Position numbers and translations under genes: made by a program
Notes under the pieces: generated by a model
The model's input: the letters and a program-made list of their open reading frames with translations, nothing else
What the model was told of the DNA's origin: nothing
Databases searched by the model: none
In this document: piece by piece, positions 8,438 through 16,452 of the stretch
How the letters are laid out: each line of letters opens with the position of its first letter
Position numbering within the stretch: the stretch's first letter is position 1
DNA from: Phyllobacterium bourgognense
Lineage (GTDB): Bacteria > Pseudomonadota > Alphaproteobacteria > Rhizobiales > Rhizobiaceae
Assembly: GCF_003337575.1 (NCBI RefSeq)
Contig: NZ_QPJM01000020.1
Location: forward strand, 1 to 64,000
DNA: 64,000 nucleotides
Direction: 5' to 3'

Positions 8438-9100
8438 ATGACCACCATCAAAGACGTACGTGATGCAGTGCGCCCGCTCATCGAGCGGCGGAACGATCTG
8501 ATCTCCACGGGACGATTCGTCTTCATCAAGCCCGTGCAGCACTTGCTGCGCGGTTTCTATATTGGAAGCTCTATAGATCCGAGTGTCTTCGTTCCGAACA
8601 TTTCAGTGCAATTGCTTGTCCCTAAAACGGAAATCAGAGCTCTTGGCTGGGGCCTGCGGTTCAGGCAAGCCCACTATGGCGAATACATCAGGAAGTACGG
8701 CTGGACGATGAGCAAGCCAGACATAATCGCGCAAATGCTGGACATAATCGAGGGCGCTCTGCCGGAGCTCTATGCCATCGCAAGTCTGGACGATTATTTT
8801 GCCTTTCTCTCTGCCATGACGGTGCCAGAGGTCAGCTCGACAACGATTGAACTTTTCGAGGTATTGATACCAGCCATGAAAGGGGAATTCGATATTGCAC
8901 TGAGCTTTTTGCAGAAAAATAGGTCGGTAGCTGAGCATGTGGATCGACTTTCGCCGGAGTTCTACCCAGCGCTTTTGGCTGGAGATCGAGCCGAAATCGC
9001 CCGAATTCTCCATGAATGGGAGGCGATCACTGTCAAAACCTACAAGATCGAAAAAATCTGGGAGCGAACGCCATTTCCATTGGAATTGCGGGACGGCTAG
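8438..9100 (+). CDS. Unknown protein, putative cognate immunity protein
   Basis: A 220-residue, probably alpha-helical cytoplasmic protein that I do not recognise. It has no signal peptide or transmembrane segment. Acidic and aromatic residues are spread through it, for example near residues 120-127 (SLDDYFAF). A strong AGGAG (8427-8431) inside the 3' end of the upstream gene serves its ATG, and the intergenic gap is 2 bp, so the two proteins are made together. Position directly after a candidate nuclease toxin is the only evidence for an immunity role. It may instead be an accessory or unrelated protein. Confidence 0.5.
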   Translation: MTTIKDVRDAVRPLIERRNDLISTGRFVFIKPVQHLLRGFYIGSSIDPSVFVPNISVQLLVPKTEIRALGWGLRFRQAHYGEYIRKYGWTMSKPDIIAQMLDIIEGALPELYAIASLDDYFAFLSAMTVPEVSSTTIELFEVLIPAMKGEFDIALSFLQKNRSVAEHVDRLSPEFYPALLAGDRAEIARILHEWEAITVKTYKIEKIWERTPFPLELRDG

Positions 9101-9110
9101 CGTCGAGCGG

Positions 9111-10430
9111 CTAGCCGCCCTTCCCCACCAGCGGTCGTCCGACAGAGTGGTATTCCAGGCCAGAGCCTTCAAGGTCCTGCGCGTTGAAGACGTTGCGCAG
9201 ATCGAACAGGAGATTGCTGCTCATCAGCGTAGAGACCCGCTTAAGGTCGAGTGCCCGATAGGCATTCCATTCGGTCAGCAAGAGTGTGATCCCTGCCCCG
9301 TCGACAGCTTCGTAGGCAGACTTGCACCAGGTGACATCGTGCAGGAGAGACTCTGCGGCCTCGCGTGCCTCAGGATCGTGCGCTCGCACACTCAAACCCG
9401 CCTTCTGCAGGGCTGGAATAATGTCGAGTGCCGGCGACTCGCGAATGTCGTCCGTGTTGGGCTTGAAGGCAATGCCAAGTACGGCAACGGATTTCGCCCC
9501 GGTGCGCCGCGCTGCTTCGATCACCCGCTCGGCCATGGAACGCTTGCGCTGTTCATTGACGGTGACGACCTGCTCGATAAGGGTTTGAGGTGCATTGACC
9601 TTGCGTCCGGTCGCCGCATAGGCACGTGTATCCTTCGGGAAACACGACCCGCCAAATCCCGGCCCTGCATGCAGGAACTTCGATCCAATGCGGTTGTCCA
9701 TGCCGATGGCCCGTGCCACGTCCTGCACGTTCCCTCCAGCCTTTTCGCATAGGTCAGCCACTTCGTTTATGAACGTGACCTTCATGGCCAGGAAGGCGTT
9801 GGCTGCGTATTTGATGATCTCGGCATTTTCCAGCGTCGTGACGATCATCGGTGTTTCGCGCAGATAGAGCGGACGATAGACGCGCTTCATGGCCGCTGCA
9901 CCGGCATCATCATGAACGCCGACCACGACGCGATCTGGCCGCAGGAAGTCTTCGACGGCCGAGCCTTCGCGCAGGAATTCCGGATTGGAGACCATCGAGA
10001 ACGGCACTTCGGGCCGCGCCTTGGCGATACGGGCACGCACATCGGCGTTGGTACCTACGACCACAGTCGATTTGATGACGATGACAGCGTTCGGCTTCAT
10101 CGCCGCAGCGATTTCATCGGCAGCCGCATGGATATATTGCAGGTCAGCTTCACCATCGCCGCGCCGTGAGGGTGTACCGACCGCGACGAAGATAACATCG
10201 GCATCGGCGACGGTCTCGGCGAGTTCAGTCGTGAATGTCAGGCGGCCGTCGCGCACGTTGCGTACCAGCAGTTCATCGAGGCCGGGTTCGTAGATCGTAA
10301 CCTCGCCAGCCTGCAATCGGTCGATAATCGCCGGGTTTTTATCGACACAAGTGACCTGAAAGCCGAATTCGGCAAAGCAGACACCCGACACCAGACCGAC
10401 ATATCCGGTCCCGATCATCGCAATCTTCAT
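9111..10430 (-). CDS. UDP-glucose 6-dehydrogenase
   Basis: A 439-residue NAD-dependent enzyme oxidising UDP-glucose to UDP-glucuronate, the precursor of UDP-galacturonate and other acidic sugars for surface polysaccharides. The N-terminal MKIAMIGTGYVGL is the Rossmann dinucleotide loop; NPEFLREG and GPGFGGSCFPKDT follow, with catalytic Cys263. The C-terminal AFKPNTDDIRESPAL segment binds UDP. I chose the ATG at 10430, where the canonical N-terminus begins, although a TTG four codons upstream (10442) sits closer to AAGGA. It is convergent with the toxin/immunity pair and only 10 bp from it. It may supply the uronic acid used by the 4554-7297 operon; that link is inferred. Confidence 0.95.
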   Translation of the reverse strand: MKIAMIGTGYVGLVSGVCFAEFGFQVTCVDKNPAIIDRLQAGEVTIYEPGLDELLVRNVRDGRLTFTTELAETVADADVIFVAVGTPSRRGDGEADLQYIHAAADEIAAAMKPNAVIVIKSTVVVGTNADVRARIAKARPEVPFSMVSNPEFLREGSAVEDFLRPDRVVVGVHDDAGAAAMKRVYRPLYLRETPMIVTTLENAEIIKYAANAFLAMKVTFINEVADLCEKAGGNVQDVARAIGMDNRIGSKFLHAGPGFGGSCFPKDTRAYAATGRKVNAPQTLIEQVVTVNEQRKRSMAERVIEAARRTGAKSVAVLGIAFKPNTDDIRESPALDIIPALQKAGLSVRAHDPEAREAAESLLHDVTWCKSAYEAVDGAGITLLLTEWNAYRALDLKRVSTLMSSNLLFDLRNVFNAQDLEGSGLEYHSVGRPLVGKGG

Positions 10431-10467
10431 TGAACGGTCCAATCCTTATCTTGCATTGCGTGTTGCG

Positions 10468-11514
10468 TTACTTGCGTGCAGGGCCCTTGCGTTCGGCCGA
10501 GGCTGCCCAAAGGTTGACGTTCGCATCGGTTGCATAGCTGTCGATCTCGGCCAGCTCGGCGTCTGTGAATGCAAGATTATCCAGCGACTTGACGCAATCG
10601 ATCACCTGCTGTGGCTTGCTGGCGCCAATCAGCGCGGTGGTGATGCGACCCTTCCTGAGCACCCACGCGATTGCCATTTGCGCGAGTGTCTGGCCGCGTT
10701 TTGAAGCGATCTCATTGAGTGCACGAATGTTTTCGATGTTGCGCTCGTTGAGGAAATCCGGATTGAGCGACTTGCCCTGTGCCGCACGGCTCTCTTCGGG
10801 CACACCCTTGAGATATTTGTCTGTCAGCATTCCTTGCGCCAATGGCGAGAATACGATGGAACCAATGCCGAGATCTTCCAGCGCATCGATCAATCCGTCT
10901 TCCTCGATCCAGCGATTGATCATCGAATAACTTGGCTGATGGATGAGGCATGGCGTGCCAAGCTCTTCGAGAATCGCTGCAGCCTCGCGGGTGCGATGGG
11001 AGTTGTAGGATGAAAGGCCGATATATTGAGCCCGACCGGATCGTACAATTTGATCCAGCGCCATCATCGTTTCTTCGAGCGGCGTATCCGGATCAAAACG
11101 GTGCGAATAGAAAATGTCGACATAGTCGAGGCCGAGCCGTTTCAGGCTCTGATCGCAGCTGGCGATTACATATTTGCGGCTTCCCCATTCGCCATAAGGC
11201 CCGGGCCACATGTTATAGCCTGCTTTGGACGAGATGATCAGCTCATCGCGATAACCCTTGAAGTCATTGCGCAAGATTTCGCCGAACGCTTCTTCCGCAG
11301 AACCGGGAGGTGGACCGTAATTATTGGCAAGATCGAAATGCGTGATGCCGAGGTCAAAGGCCTGACGGCAGATCGCCTGCTTGACATTATGCGGGGTATC
11401 GTTGCCAAAATTGTGCCAGAGCCCAAGAGAAATGGCCGGCAGCTTGAGTCCACTCCTGCCGCAACGGTTGTATTTCATGGTGTCGTAGCGCTTGGAGTCC
11501 GGTGTCCAGCTCAT
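10468..11514 (-). CDS. Aldo/keto reductase, YghZ-like (L-glyceraldehyde 3-phosphate reductase family)
   Basis: A 348-residue NADPH-dependent aldo/keto reductase. The N-terminal run MKYNRCGRSGLKLPAISLGL and LWHNFG match E. coli YghZ closely. The catalytic tetrad is visible: Asp61 and Tyr66 (FDLANNYG), Lys97 (SSKAGY) and His138 (FYSHRFDP). YghZ-type enzymes reduce L-glyceraldehyde 3-phosphate, methylglyoxal and related aldehydes, so a detoxification role is likely. It reads in the same direction as the UDP-glucose dehydrogenase, 37 bp upstream of it, and may be cotranscribed. The upstream side holds a long palindromic element. Confidence 0.9.
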   Translation of the reverse strand: MSWTPDSKRYDTMKYNRCGRSGLKLPAISLGLWHNFGNDTPHNVKQAICRQAFDLGITHFDLANNYGPPPGSAEEAFGEILRNDFKGYRDELIISSKAGYNMWPGPYGEWGSRKYVIASCDQSLKRLGLDYVDIFYSHRFDPDTPLEETMMALDQIVRSGRAQYIGLSSYNSHRTREAAAILEELGTPCLIHQPSYSMINRWIEEDGLIDALEDLGIGSIVFSPLAQGMLTDKYLKGVPEESRAAQGKSLNPDFLNERNIENIRALNEIASKRGQTLAQMAIAWVLRKGRITTALIGASKPQQVIDCVKSLDNLAFTDAELAEIDSYATDANVNLWAASAERKGPARK

Positions 11515-11538
11515 AATATTCGTCCTGCTCTTGTCCTT

Positions 11539-11682
11539 AGAGCCCGCTTTGAAACTCTACTGCGGCAGCCATCTGACGCGATTTTCTGCGCTTCCGGTGC
11601 TCACGTACTTTAAGTACGCTGCGCTCCGGTTCTCGAAAATCACGTCATATCCCTCACCGCAGCGACTTTCCAAACGGGCTCT
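11539..11682. repeat. 144-bp intergenic palindromic element with AGAGCCC/GGGCTCT ends
   Basis: The whole segment is one imperfect inverted repeat centred at about 11611, where GTACTT (11605-11610) faces AAGTAC (11612-11617). The outer ends are AGAGCCCG and CGGGCTCT. Between them matched stretches include CGATTTTCTGCGC-CCGG against the complementary CCGG-TCTCGAAAATCACG, and CTGCGG against CCGCAG. It lies just upstream of the aldo/keto reductase start. Similar palindromic intergenic units are known from rhizobia and Brucella; I cannot assign this one to a named family. The outer 7 bp are shared with the element at 19755-20025. Confidence 0.7.
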
Positions 11683-11776
11683 TACATTATTGACGCGGGA
11701 GGCGACTCCACACGCGCCGGACTATGCCCCATACGCATGGTGATGTCATGACATGAATAGTGGTTGTTCTGTAATC

Positions 11777-12166
11777 TCAATTTTCCAGAGTGAGATGAGC
11801 AATATATCCCGAGCGGCTTTCTCCCGCCGCTTGAGCCAAGGCATCGAGGCGACGCAGGACACGGCGGGGAAGAGTTATATTCACGCGCTCGATCGTATCA
11901 TCCAGAAGAGCGGGATCAAGGGTGATAACTCCAATCATCCATCCTGCATATTCAGGATTGGTTCGCAGCGCCTCCAACCCGGAAGGAGCAGGAATTGACT
12001 CCCCGGCATCAAGAGCGGCATCGATCCATGCGGCTGCGGCCTCTTCGGCACCGGACATTGCTTCATCCAGGGTGTCGCCTGCAGAAAAGCACCCAGGTAA
12101 ATCGGGAACTACAACCCCGAAAGCTCTGGTATCGGTGCCCGGTTCAATGGCGATGGGATAACGCAT
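11777..12166 (-). CDS. hicB: HicB-family antitoxin
   Basis: A 129-residue antitoxin. The N-terminal half is the HicB fold: MRYPIAIEPG, then VVVPDLPGCFSAGDTLDEAM and the helix AEEAAAAWIDAAL. The C-terminal VNITLPRRVLRRLDALAQAAGESRSGYIAHL is a ribbon-helix-helix DNA-binding domain, so it should bind its own promoter as well as HicA. An AGGAGG just upstream of its ATG overlaps the presumed hicA stop, giving close coupling. HicB normally neutralises the HicA mRNA interferase; here the partner gene appears frameshifted. Confidence 0.9.
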   Translation of the reverse strand: MRYPIAIEPGTDTRAFGVVVPDLPGCFSAGDTLDEAMSGAEEAAAAWIDAALDAGESIPAPSGLEALRTNPEYAGWMIGVITLDPALLDDTIERVNITLPRRVLRRLDALAQAAGESRSGYIAHLTLEN

Positions 12167-12175
12167 ATCTGCCTC

Positions 12176-12354
12176 CTACAAGCCGGCCTGTTTATAGATG
12201 GCCTGACAAGACCCATGCCCAGATCCTTCTTTGGATGTGGTACAACAACATGACCAGGTCGATCCGGGTGTTTGAAAACGTGGTGCGAACCACGTATGCG
12301 ATCCAAAATCCATCCTGCCTTGACAAGTTCCCGGATAATGTCCGCACTCCTCAT
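12176..12354 (-). pseudogene. hicA: hicA toxin gene with a frameshift near its 3' end
   Basis: The frame from the ATG at 12354 gives MRSADIIRELVKAGW, then GSHHVFKHPDRPGH and VPHPKKDLGMG. This is the small double-stranded-RNA-binding-like fold of HicA with its catalytic His in GSHH. After GMGLVR the frame runs on into hicB, whereas the next frame gives AIYKQAGL and a stop at 12176-12178, the normal HicA C-terminus. One missing base in the G run at about 12199-12204 explains this. Adding it back gives a 59-residue protein, the usual HicA size, stopping on the hicB ribosome site. It is either a true inactivating mutation or a sequence error. Confidence 0.8.
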
Positions 12355-12411
12355 GATGCGCATCATACACACTCAGACCAAAGCTGTCAATTTGGAGTGC
12401 TGAAGGGCGAT

Positions 12412-13413
12412 CTAACCCTTAATGACCTGCCCCTGGTCATCAAACCGATACGTCCGGCCGGCATCCGGCGTGGCATAGAGCACACCGTCCACATCGTAAT
12501 TGTGCTCGCCGAAGAGGCGAACGGTCAGCGGGCCGAAGTCTGTCTGGAGGTAGATGATCGTATCGGCGCCGAGATGTTCGACATGGATCACCGAGCCCTT
12601 CCATTCGCCGGACGTCTTGCTGACCTGAATGTGCTCTGGACGGATGCCGATGGTTTTCGCACCGCTCTGGCCAAGCTTTGTCGCGTCGATCAGGTTCATT
12701 TGCGGCGATCCGATAAAACCGGCGACAAAGACCGTCTGCGGCGAATTGTAGAGCTCCATCGGCGAGCCAACCTGTTCGATCCTGCCCTGGTTCAGCACTA
12801 CGATCTTGTCGGCAAGTGTCATCGCCTCGACCTGATCATGCGTCACGTAGATCATGGTCGCCTTGAGTTGCCGGTGCAGACGCGCGATCTCGATACGCGT
12901 ATTGACACGCAGCGCAGCATCGAGGTTCGACAGCGGCTCGTCGAAAAGGAACAGTTGCGGCTCGCGCACAATGGCGCGGCCAATGGCGACGCGCTGGCGC
13001 TGGCCACCCGACAGTTCTGCCGGGCGGCGTTCGAGATAGTCACCGAGCGACAGCATGTTCGAGGCGATCCCGATGCGCTCCTTGATTTCGTCGGCTGGCT
13101 TACCTGCCTGCTTCAAGCCGAGGCCCATATTGTCGCGAACGGAGAGGTGCGGGTAAAGCGCATAGGTCTGGAAAACCATGGCAATGCCACGTTTCGCAGG
13201 CGGGGTGCTGTTCACTTTCTTGCCATCGATCAGTATGTCGCCTGAAGTGGCATCCTCGAGTCCCGCGATCACCCGCAGCAATGTGGATTTGCCGCAACCG
13301 GAGGGTCCGACAAAAATCACAAACTCGCCATCCTTGACCTCAAGGTCGATGCCTTTCAGCACGTCGACCTGACCGAAGGACTTGCGGATATTTTCAATCT
13401 TCAAAGAACCCAA
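12412..13413 (-). CDS. Sugar ABC transporter ATP-binding protein (UgpC/MalK-like)
   Basis: A 333-residue CUT1-type ATPase. Walker [11 protein letters not shown]-loop [10 protein letters not shown], signature [14 protein letters not shown], Walker [13 protein letters not shown] and the switch His ([10 protein letters not shown]) are all present, with a C-terminal TOBE/regulatory domain ending in [11 protein letters not shown]. The start is taken as TTG at 13413, giving the usual N-terminus [14 protein letters not shown] longer frame to 13578 would run into the oxidoreductase gene that ends at 13442. It is the last gene of the leftward amino-sugar arm and energises the two permeases at 14500-16302. 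Confidence 0.9.
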   Translation of the reverse strand: MGSLKIENIRKSFGQVDVLKGIDLEVKDGEFVIFVGPSGCGKSTLLRVIAGLEDATSGDILIDGKKVNSTPPAKRGIAMVFQTYALYPHLSVRDNMGLGLKQAGKPADEIKERIGIASNMLSLGDYLERRPAELSGGQRQRVAIGRAIVREPQLFLFDEPLSNLDAALRVNTRIEIARLHRQLKATMIYVTHDQVEAMTLADKIVVLNQGRIEQVGSPMELYNSPQTVFVAGFIGSPQMNLIDATKLGQSGAKTIGIRPEHIQVSKTSGEWKGSVIHVEHLGADTIIYLQTDFGPLTVRLFGEHNYDVDGVLYATPDAGRTYRFDDQGQVIKG

Positions 13414-13441
13414 TGTCTTGTTCCCGTTTCTTGATTCAAAT

Positions 13442-14503
13442 TCATAGATTAACTGGTTGACCCGTCCGCACGCTTTCATCTGCTGCCAGGCAGACGCTGA
13501 GCGAACGCACGGCATCCTGCATGTGGCGGTCGAGGTCGAGATCTTCGCGGATAGCCTTGAGGACAAACGCCTGCTCAAGATCGCAAAGTTCCTGATGTCC
13601 AGGTTCGCCAGCCATGCTCAAGAGCTCGTCAGGCTTTGCGAAGCGGCCATCCGGTCCGAGCTTTGCCGAGTGCAGACGAATAGTCGACGTTTTGGTGTGT
13701 GAATCGATGTCATCCGACTTTGCGTTCTGGTCCATGACGATGGAAACGCAACCGTTAGGCGAAATCACATCCTTAACGAAGAACGCCGTCTCCGACATCA
13801 TCGGGCCCCACCCGGCCTCGTACCAACCAACGGTGTTGTCATCGAACAGCACTTGCAGGTGGCCGTAATTGTACATGTCCGGATCGATCTCATCGGTGAG
13901 ACGCACGCCCATGCCGCGCACCTGAACCGGCTTGGCGTCGGTGATCTGCAGCATCACATCGAGATAATGCACACCGCAATCGACGATGGGCGACGTGGTC
14001 TTCATCAGCGACTTGTGCGTTTCCCAGGTAGCTCCACTCGACTGCTGATTGAGGTTCATGCGGAAAACGTAAGGACCGCCGAGCTTGCGGGCCTCTTCGA
14101 TAAGCCGCATCCAGGACGGATGGTGGCGCAGGATGTAGCCTATCACGAGCTTGCGGCCGTGCTTCCTGGAGGCGGCGACGACCCGCTCTGCATCGGCAAC
14201 CGTCGTAGCCAACGGCTTTTCGACGAAGACATCCGCGCCCGCTTCCATGGCAGCAATCGCATAGTCTGCATGGCTGTCGGAATAAGTGTTGATGGAAACG
14301 AGGTCAGGCTTCAACTCGGCGAGTGCGTCGTTGAAGGAGGGATGGATCGTGTAGGCGCTGAGTTCTTCCGGCAGGGGCACAACGGAGCGATTGACCAACC
14401 CGACGATCTCGAAACCGGGATTGTGGTGATAGGCGAGCGCATGGCTGCGGCCCATATTGCCGAGCCCCGCCACAAGAACACGCACTGGCGTTTGAGCCAT
14501 CAT
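13442..14503 (-). CDS. Gfo/Idh/MocA family oxidoreductase
   Basis: A 353-residue NAD(P)-dependent sugar dehydrogenase of the Gfo/Idh/MocA family. The Rossmann segment [16 protein letters not shown] begins near residue 7, and VFVEKPLAT carries the EKP motif whose lysine contacts the sugar. [11 protein letters not shown] supplies the conserved Asp/His pair of the active site. Its start overlaps the upstream permease stop by 4 bp (ATGA, 14500-14503), so it is coupled to the importer. The substrate is probably an imported sugar or amino-sugar derivative, possibly one needing oxidation before entry into the MurQ/NagA route. Confidence 0.85.
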   Translation of the reverse strand: MMAQTPVRVLVAGLGNMGRSHALAYHHNPGFEIVGLVNRSVVPLPEELSAYTIHPSFNDALAELKPDLVSINTYSDSHADYAIAAMEAGADVFVEKPLATTVADAERVVAASRKHGRKLVIGYILRHHPSWMRLIEEARKLGGPYVFRMNLNQQSSGATWETHKSLMKTTSPIVDCGVHYLDVMLQITDAKPVQVRGMGVRLTDEIDPDMYNYGHLQVLFDDNTVGWYEAGWGPMMSETAFFVKDVISPNGCVSIVMDQNAKSDDIDSHTKTSTIRLHSAKLGPDGRFAKPDELLSMAGEPGHQELCDLEQAFVLKAIREDLDLDRHMQDAVRSLSVCLAADESVRTGQPVNL

Positions 14504-15339
14504 TTGACCGCTCCCGAAGTGATGCCGCGGATCAACTGCCGCGAGAAGATAAGATAAAGAACGAGGACCGGGACGATCGCCAGCGTCAGCGCCGCGAGCA
14601 CTGCATTCCAGTTGGTGACGAACTGGCCAATAAACACTTGGCTACCGAGCGTCACGGTCTTGGTGGCGTCACTCGGCGCAAGAATGAGCGGAAACCACAG
14701 ATCGTTCCAGATCGGGATCATCGTAAAGACTGCGACGGTCGCCATCGCCGGCCTCACTAGCGGTAGCACCAGGCGGAAGAAGATCGAATATTCCGACAGG
14801 CCGTCAATGCGTCCGGCATTCTTCAGATCATCCGAAACGGTCTGCATGAATTCGGTGAGAATGAAGACTGCGAGCGGTAGACCCTGAGCAGTGTAAACAA
14901 GGATGAGTGCGGTGAGCGTGTTGACCAATCCCGCCGCGACCATGCCCTGCAAGATTGCCACGGTTCCCAAACGGATCGGGATCATGATGCCGAGCGCGAG
15001 GTAAAGTCCCATCAACGTATTGCCGCGGAAGCGATACTCCGACAGCGCAAAGGCCGCCATTGCCCCGAACAGCAGAACGAAGAAGATCGAAACACCGGTG
15101 ACGATAAAGCTGTTCTGGAAATAAAGAACAAAATCGCCCTGTCCGAGAACGGTCTGATAGCCGATGAGGCTGAACGTCGAGGGCGTTGGCAGACCCAGCG
15201 GATCACGGAAAATCGAGCTCCGGTCCTTGAACGAATTGATGACAGTCAGGAACACCGGAAACAATGCGATCAGCGTATAGATGATGAGCGCCAGATGAAC
15301 GAGACCGGTGCGGACGGGCGATGCTGTTGGCTTTGCCAT
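14500..15339 (-). CDS. Sugar ABC transporter permease, MalG type
   Basis: A 279-residue inner-membrane permease of the CUT1 class with about six hydrophobic segments. The EAA loop is visible as DDLKNAGRIDGLSEYSIFFR followed by LPLVRPA and docks on the ATPase. It lies 12 bp downstream of the MalF-type partner, with which it forms the membrane channel. The 3' end overlaps the oxidoreductase start by 4 bp. Confidence 0.9.
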   Translation of the reverse strand: MAKPTASPVRTGLVHLALIIYTLIALFPVFLTVINSFKDRSSIFRDPLGLPTPSTFSLIGYQTVLGQGDFVLYFQNSFIVTGVSIFFVLLFGAMAAFALSEYRFRGNTLMGLYLALGIMIPIRLGTVAILQGMVAAGLVNTLTALILVYTAQGLPLAVFILTEFMQTVSDDLKNAGRIDGLSEYSIFFRLVLPLVRPAMATVAVFTMIPIWNDLWFPLILAPSDATKTVTLGSQVFIGQFVTNWNAVLAALTLAIVPVLVLYLIFSRQLIRGITSGAVK

Positions 15340-15351
15340 GGATCGCTGCTC

Positions 15352-16302
15352 CTAGAACTGGTAGCGGCGCATACGCCGCTGGATGGCGAAAAGGTAGAGG
15401 CAGACACCCGACAGGATGATGAGGAACATCACCGTCGCAATGGTCGCGCCCATGGATTTGTCACCAATCTGCAGCTGGAAACCGAAGAAGGTTCGGTAGA
15501 GCAAGGTACCGAGAATATCCGTCGCGCCGTCCGGTCCGGCGAGTGCGCCCTGCACGGTATAAACCAGATCGAACGCATTGAAATTGCCGACGAAAGTCAG
15601 AATGGAAATGATGCCGATGGATGGCAGGATCAGCGGCAGCTTGATCTTCCAGAACTGGCTCCATCCGGTCACGCCATCGCATTCGGCAGCTTCCAGAACT
15701 TCCTCGGGTATGTTGAGCATTGCAGCATAAATCAGCATCATCGGAATACCGACATATTGCCAGACCGAGATCAGCGACACGGCGATCAGCGCACTGCCCG
15801 GCTTGCCGAGCCATGGCGAAAAGAGAGATTTCAACCCAACCAGATCGAGCAGGAAAGGCGAAACGCCCCATATTGGTGACAAGATGAGCTTCCAGATAAA
15901 GCCAACGATCACGAAGGATAGAAGCGTCGGCAGGAACATCGCCGTGCGATAGAAGGCACCAAAGCGCAGCTTCGGCACGGACAGCAGTGCGGCAAGTGCC
16001 ACACCGATTGGGTTCTGCACCAGCATGTGGATCAGGAAGAAAACGAAGTTGTTGCGCAGCGCATTCCAGAAACTGGCGGCCCAACGCGGATCGCCGAAGA
16101 GCACCTGGAAATTGGCGAAGCCGACGAAGATGCTCTGGTTGTCTTTGACGTTGAACAGGGAAAGTCGCAGCGTTTCGATGAGCGGCAGGATCATCACAGC
16201 CGTATAGACGAGCAAGGCGGGCGCCAAAAACACCAGAATGTGCCAGCGCCGACGGTGTCTGTCCTCAGCTCGATCAATCGATATTTCTGCGACTGTGGTC
16301 AT
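15352..16302 (-). CDS. Sugar ABC transporter permease, MalF type
   Basis: A 316-residue permease with about six membrane segments. After a short cytoplasmic N-terminus rich in Arg/His, the first helix is LVFLAPALLVYTAVMILPLI. The EAA loop reads LEAAECDGVTGWSQFWKIKLP. It pairs with the MalG-type permease downstream. A 150-bp gap containing a hairpin separates it from the binding-protein gene, a common arrangement that lets the binding protein be made in excess. Confidence 0.9.
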   Translation of the reverse strand: MTTVAEISIDRAEDRHRRRWHILVFLAPALLVYTAVMILPLIETLRLSLFNVKDNQSIFVGFANFQVLFGDPRWAASFWNALRNNFVFFLIHMLVQNPIGVALAALLSVPKLRFGAFYRTAMFLPTLLSFVIVGFIWKLILSPIWGVSPFLLDLVGLKSLFSPWLGKPGSALIAVSLISVWQYVGIPMMLIYAAMLNIPEEVLEAAECDGVTGWSQFWKIKLPLILPSIGIISILTFVGNFNAFDLVYTVQGALAGPDGATDILGTLLYRTFFGFQLQIGDKSMGATIATVMFLIILSGVCLYLFAIQRRMRRYQF

Positions 16303-16413
16303 TAAATCCGAGACCCCTGCTTTTGATTTTTTGGTCGTGCATTACGCGGCACACGACTGCCGTTTTTTTGGCAATGATAGCGCAACGACGCGCATCGCGC
16401 CCAGATGAAGAAA

Positions 16414-16446
16414 TAGCCGGAGCGATCGTCAGATGCCCCGGCTATC
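16414..16446 (-). terminator. Hairpin between binding-protein and permease genes
   Basis: ATAGCCGG (16414-16421) and CCGGCTAT (16439-16446) form a perfect 8-bp stem. It begins 7 nt after the stop of the solute-binding protein when read on the minus strand. No long T-run follows, so it is more likely an mRNA-stabilising or partial-termination stem that lowers permease expression relative to the binding protein. Confidence 0.5.
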
Positions 16447-16452
16447 GATCAC

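Noticed and set aside
8937-9752. Long plus-strand frame of 271 codons opposite the UDP-glucose dehydrogenase
   Set aside because: It is a shadow of the well-conserved minus-strand dehydrogenase; no family resemblance and no ribosome site.
11995-13245. Plus-strand frame of 416 codons across hicBA and the ABC ATPase
   Set aside because: It lies opposite three recognisable minus-strand genes; its length is due to GC-rich codon bias.
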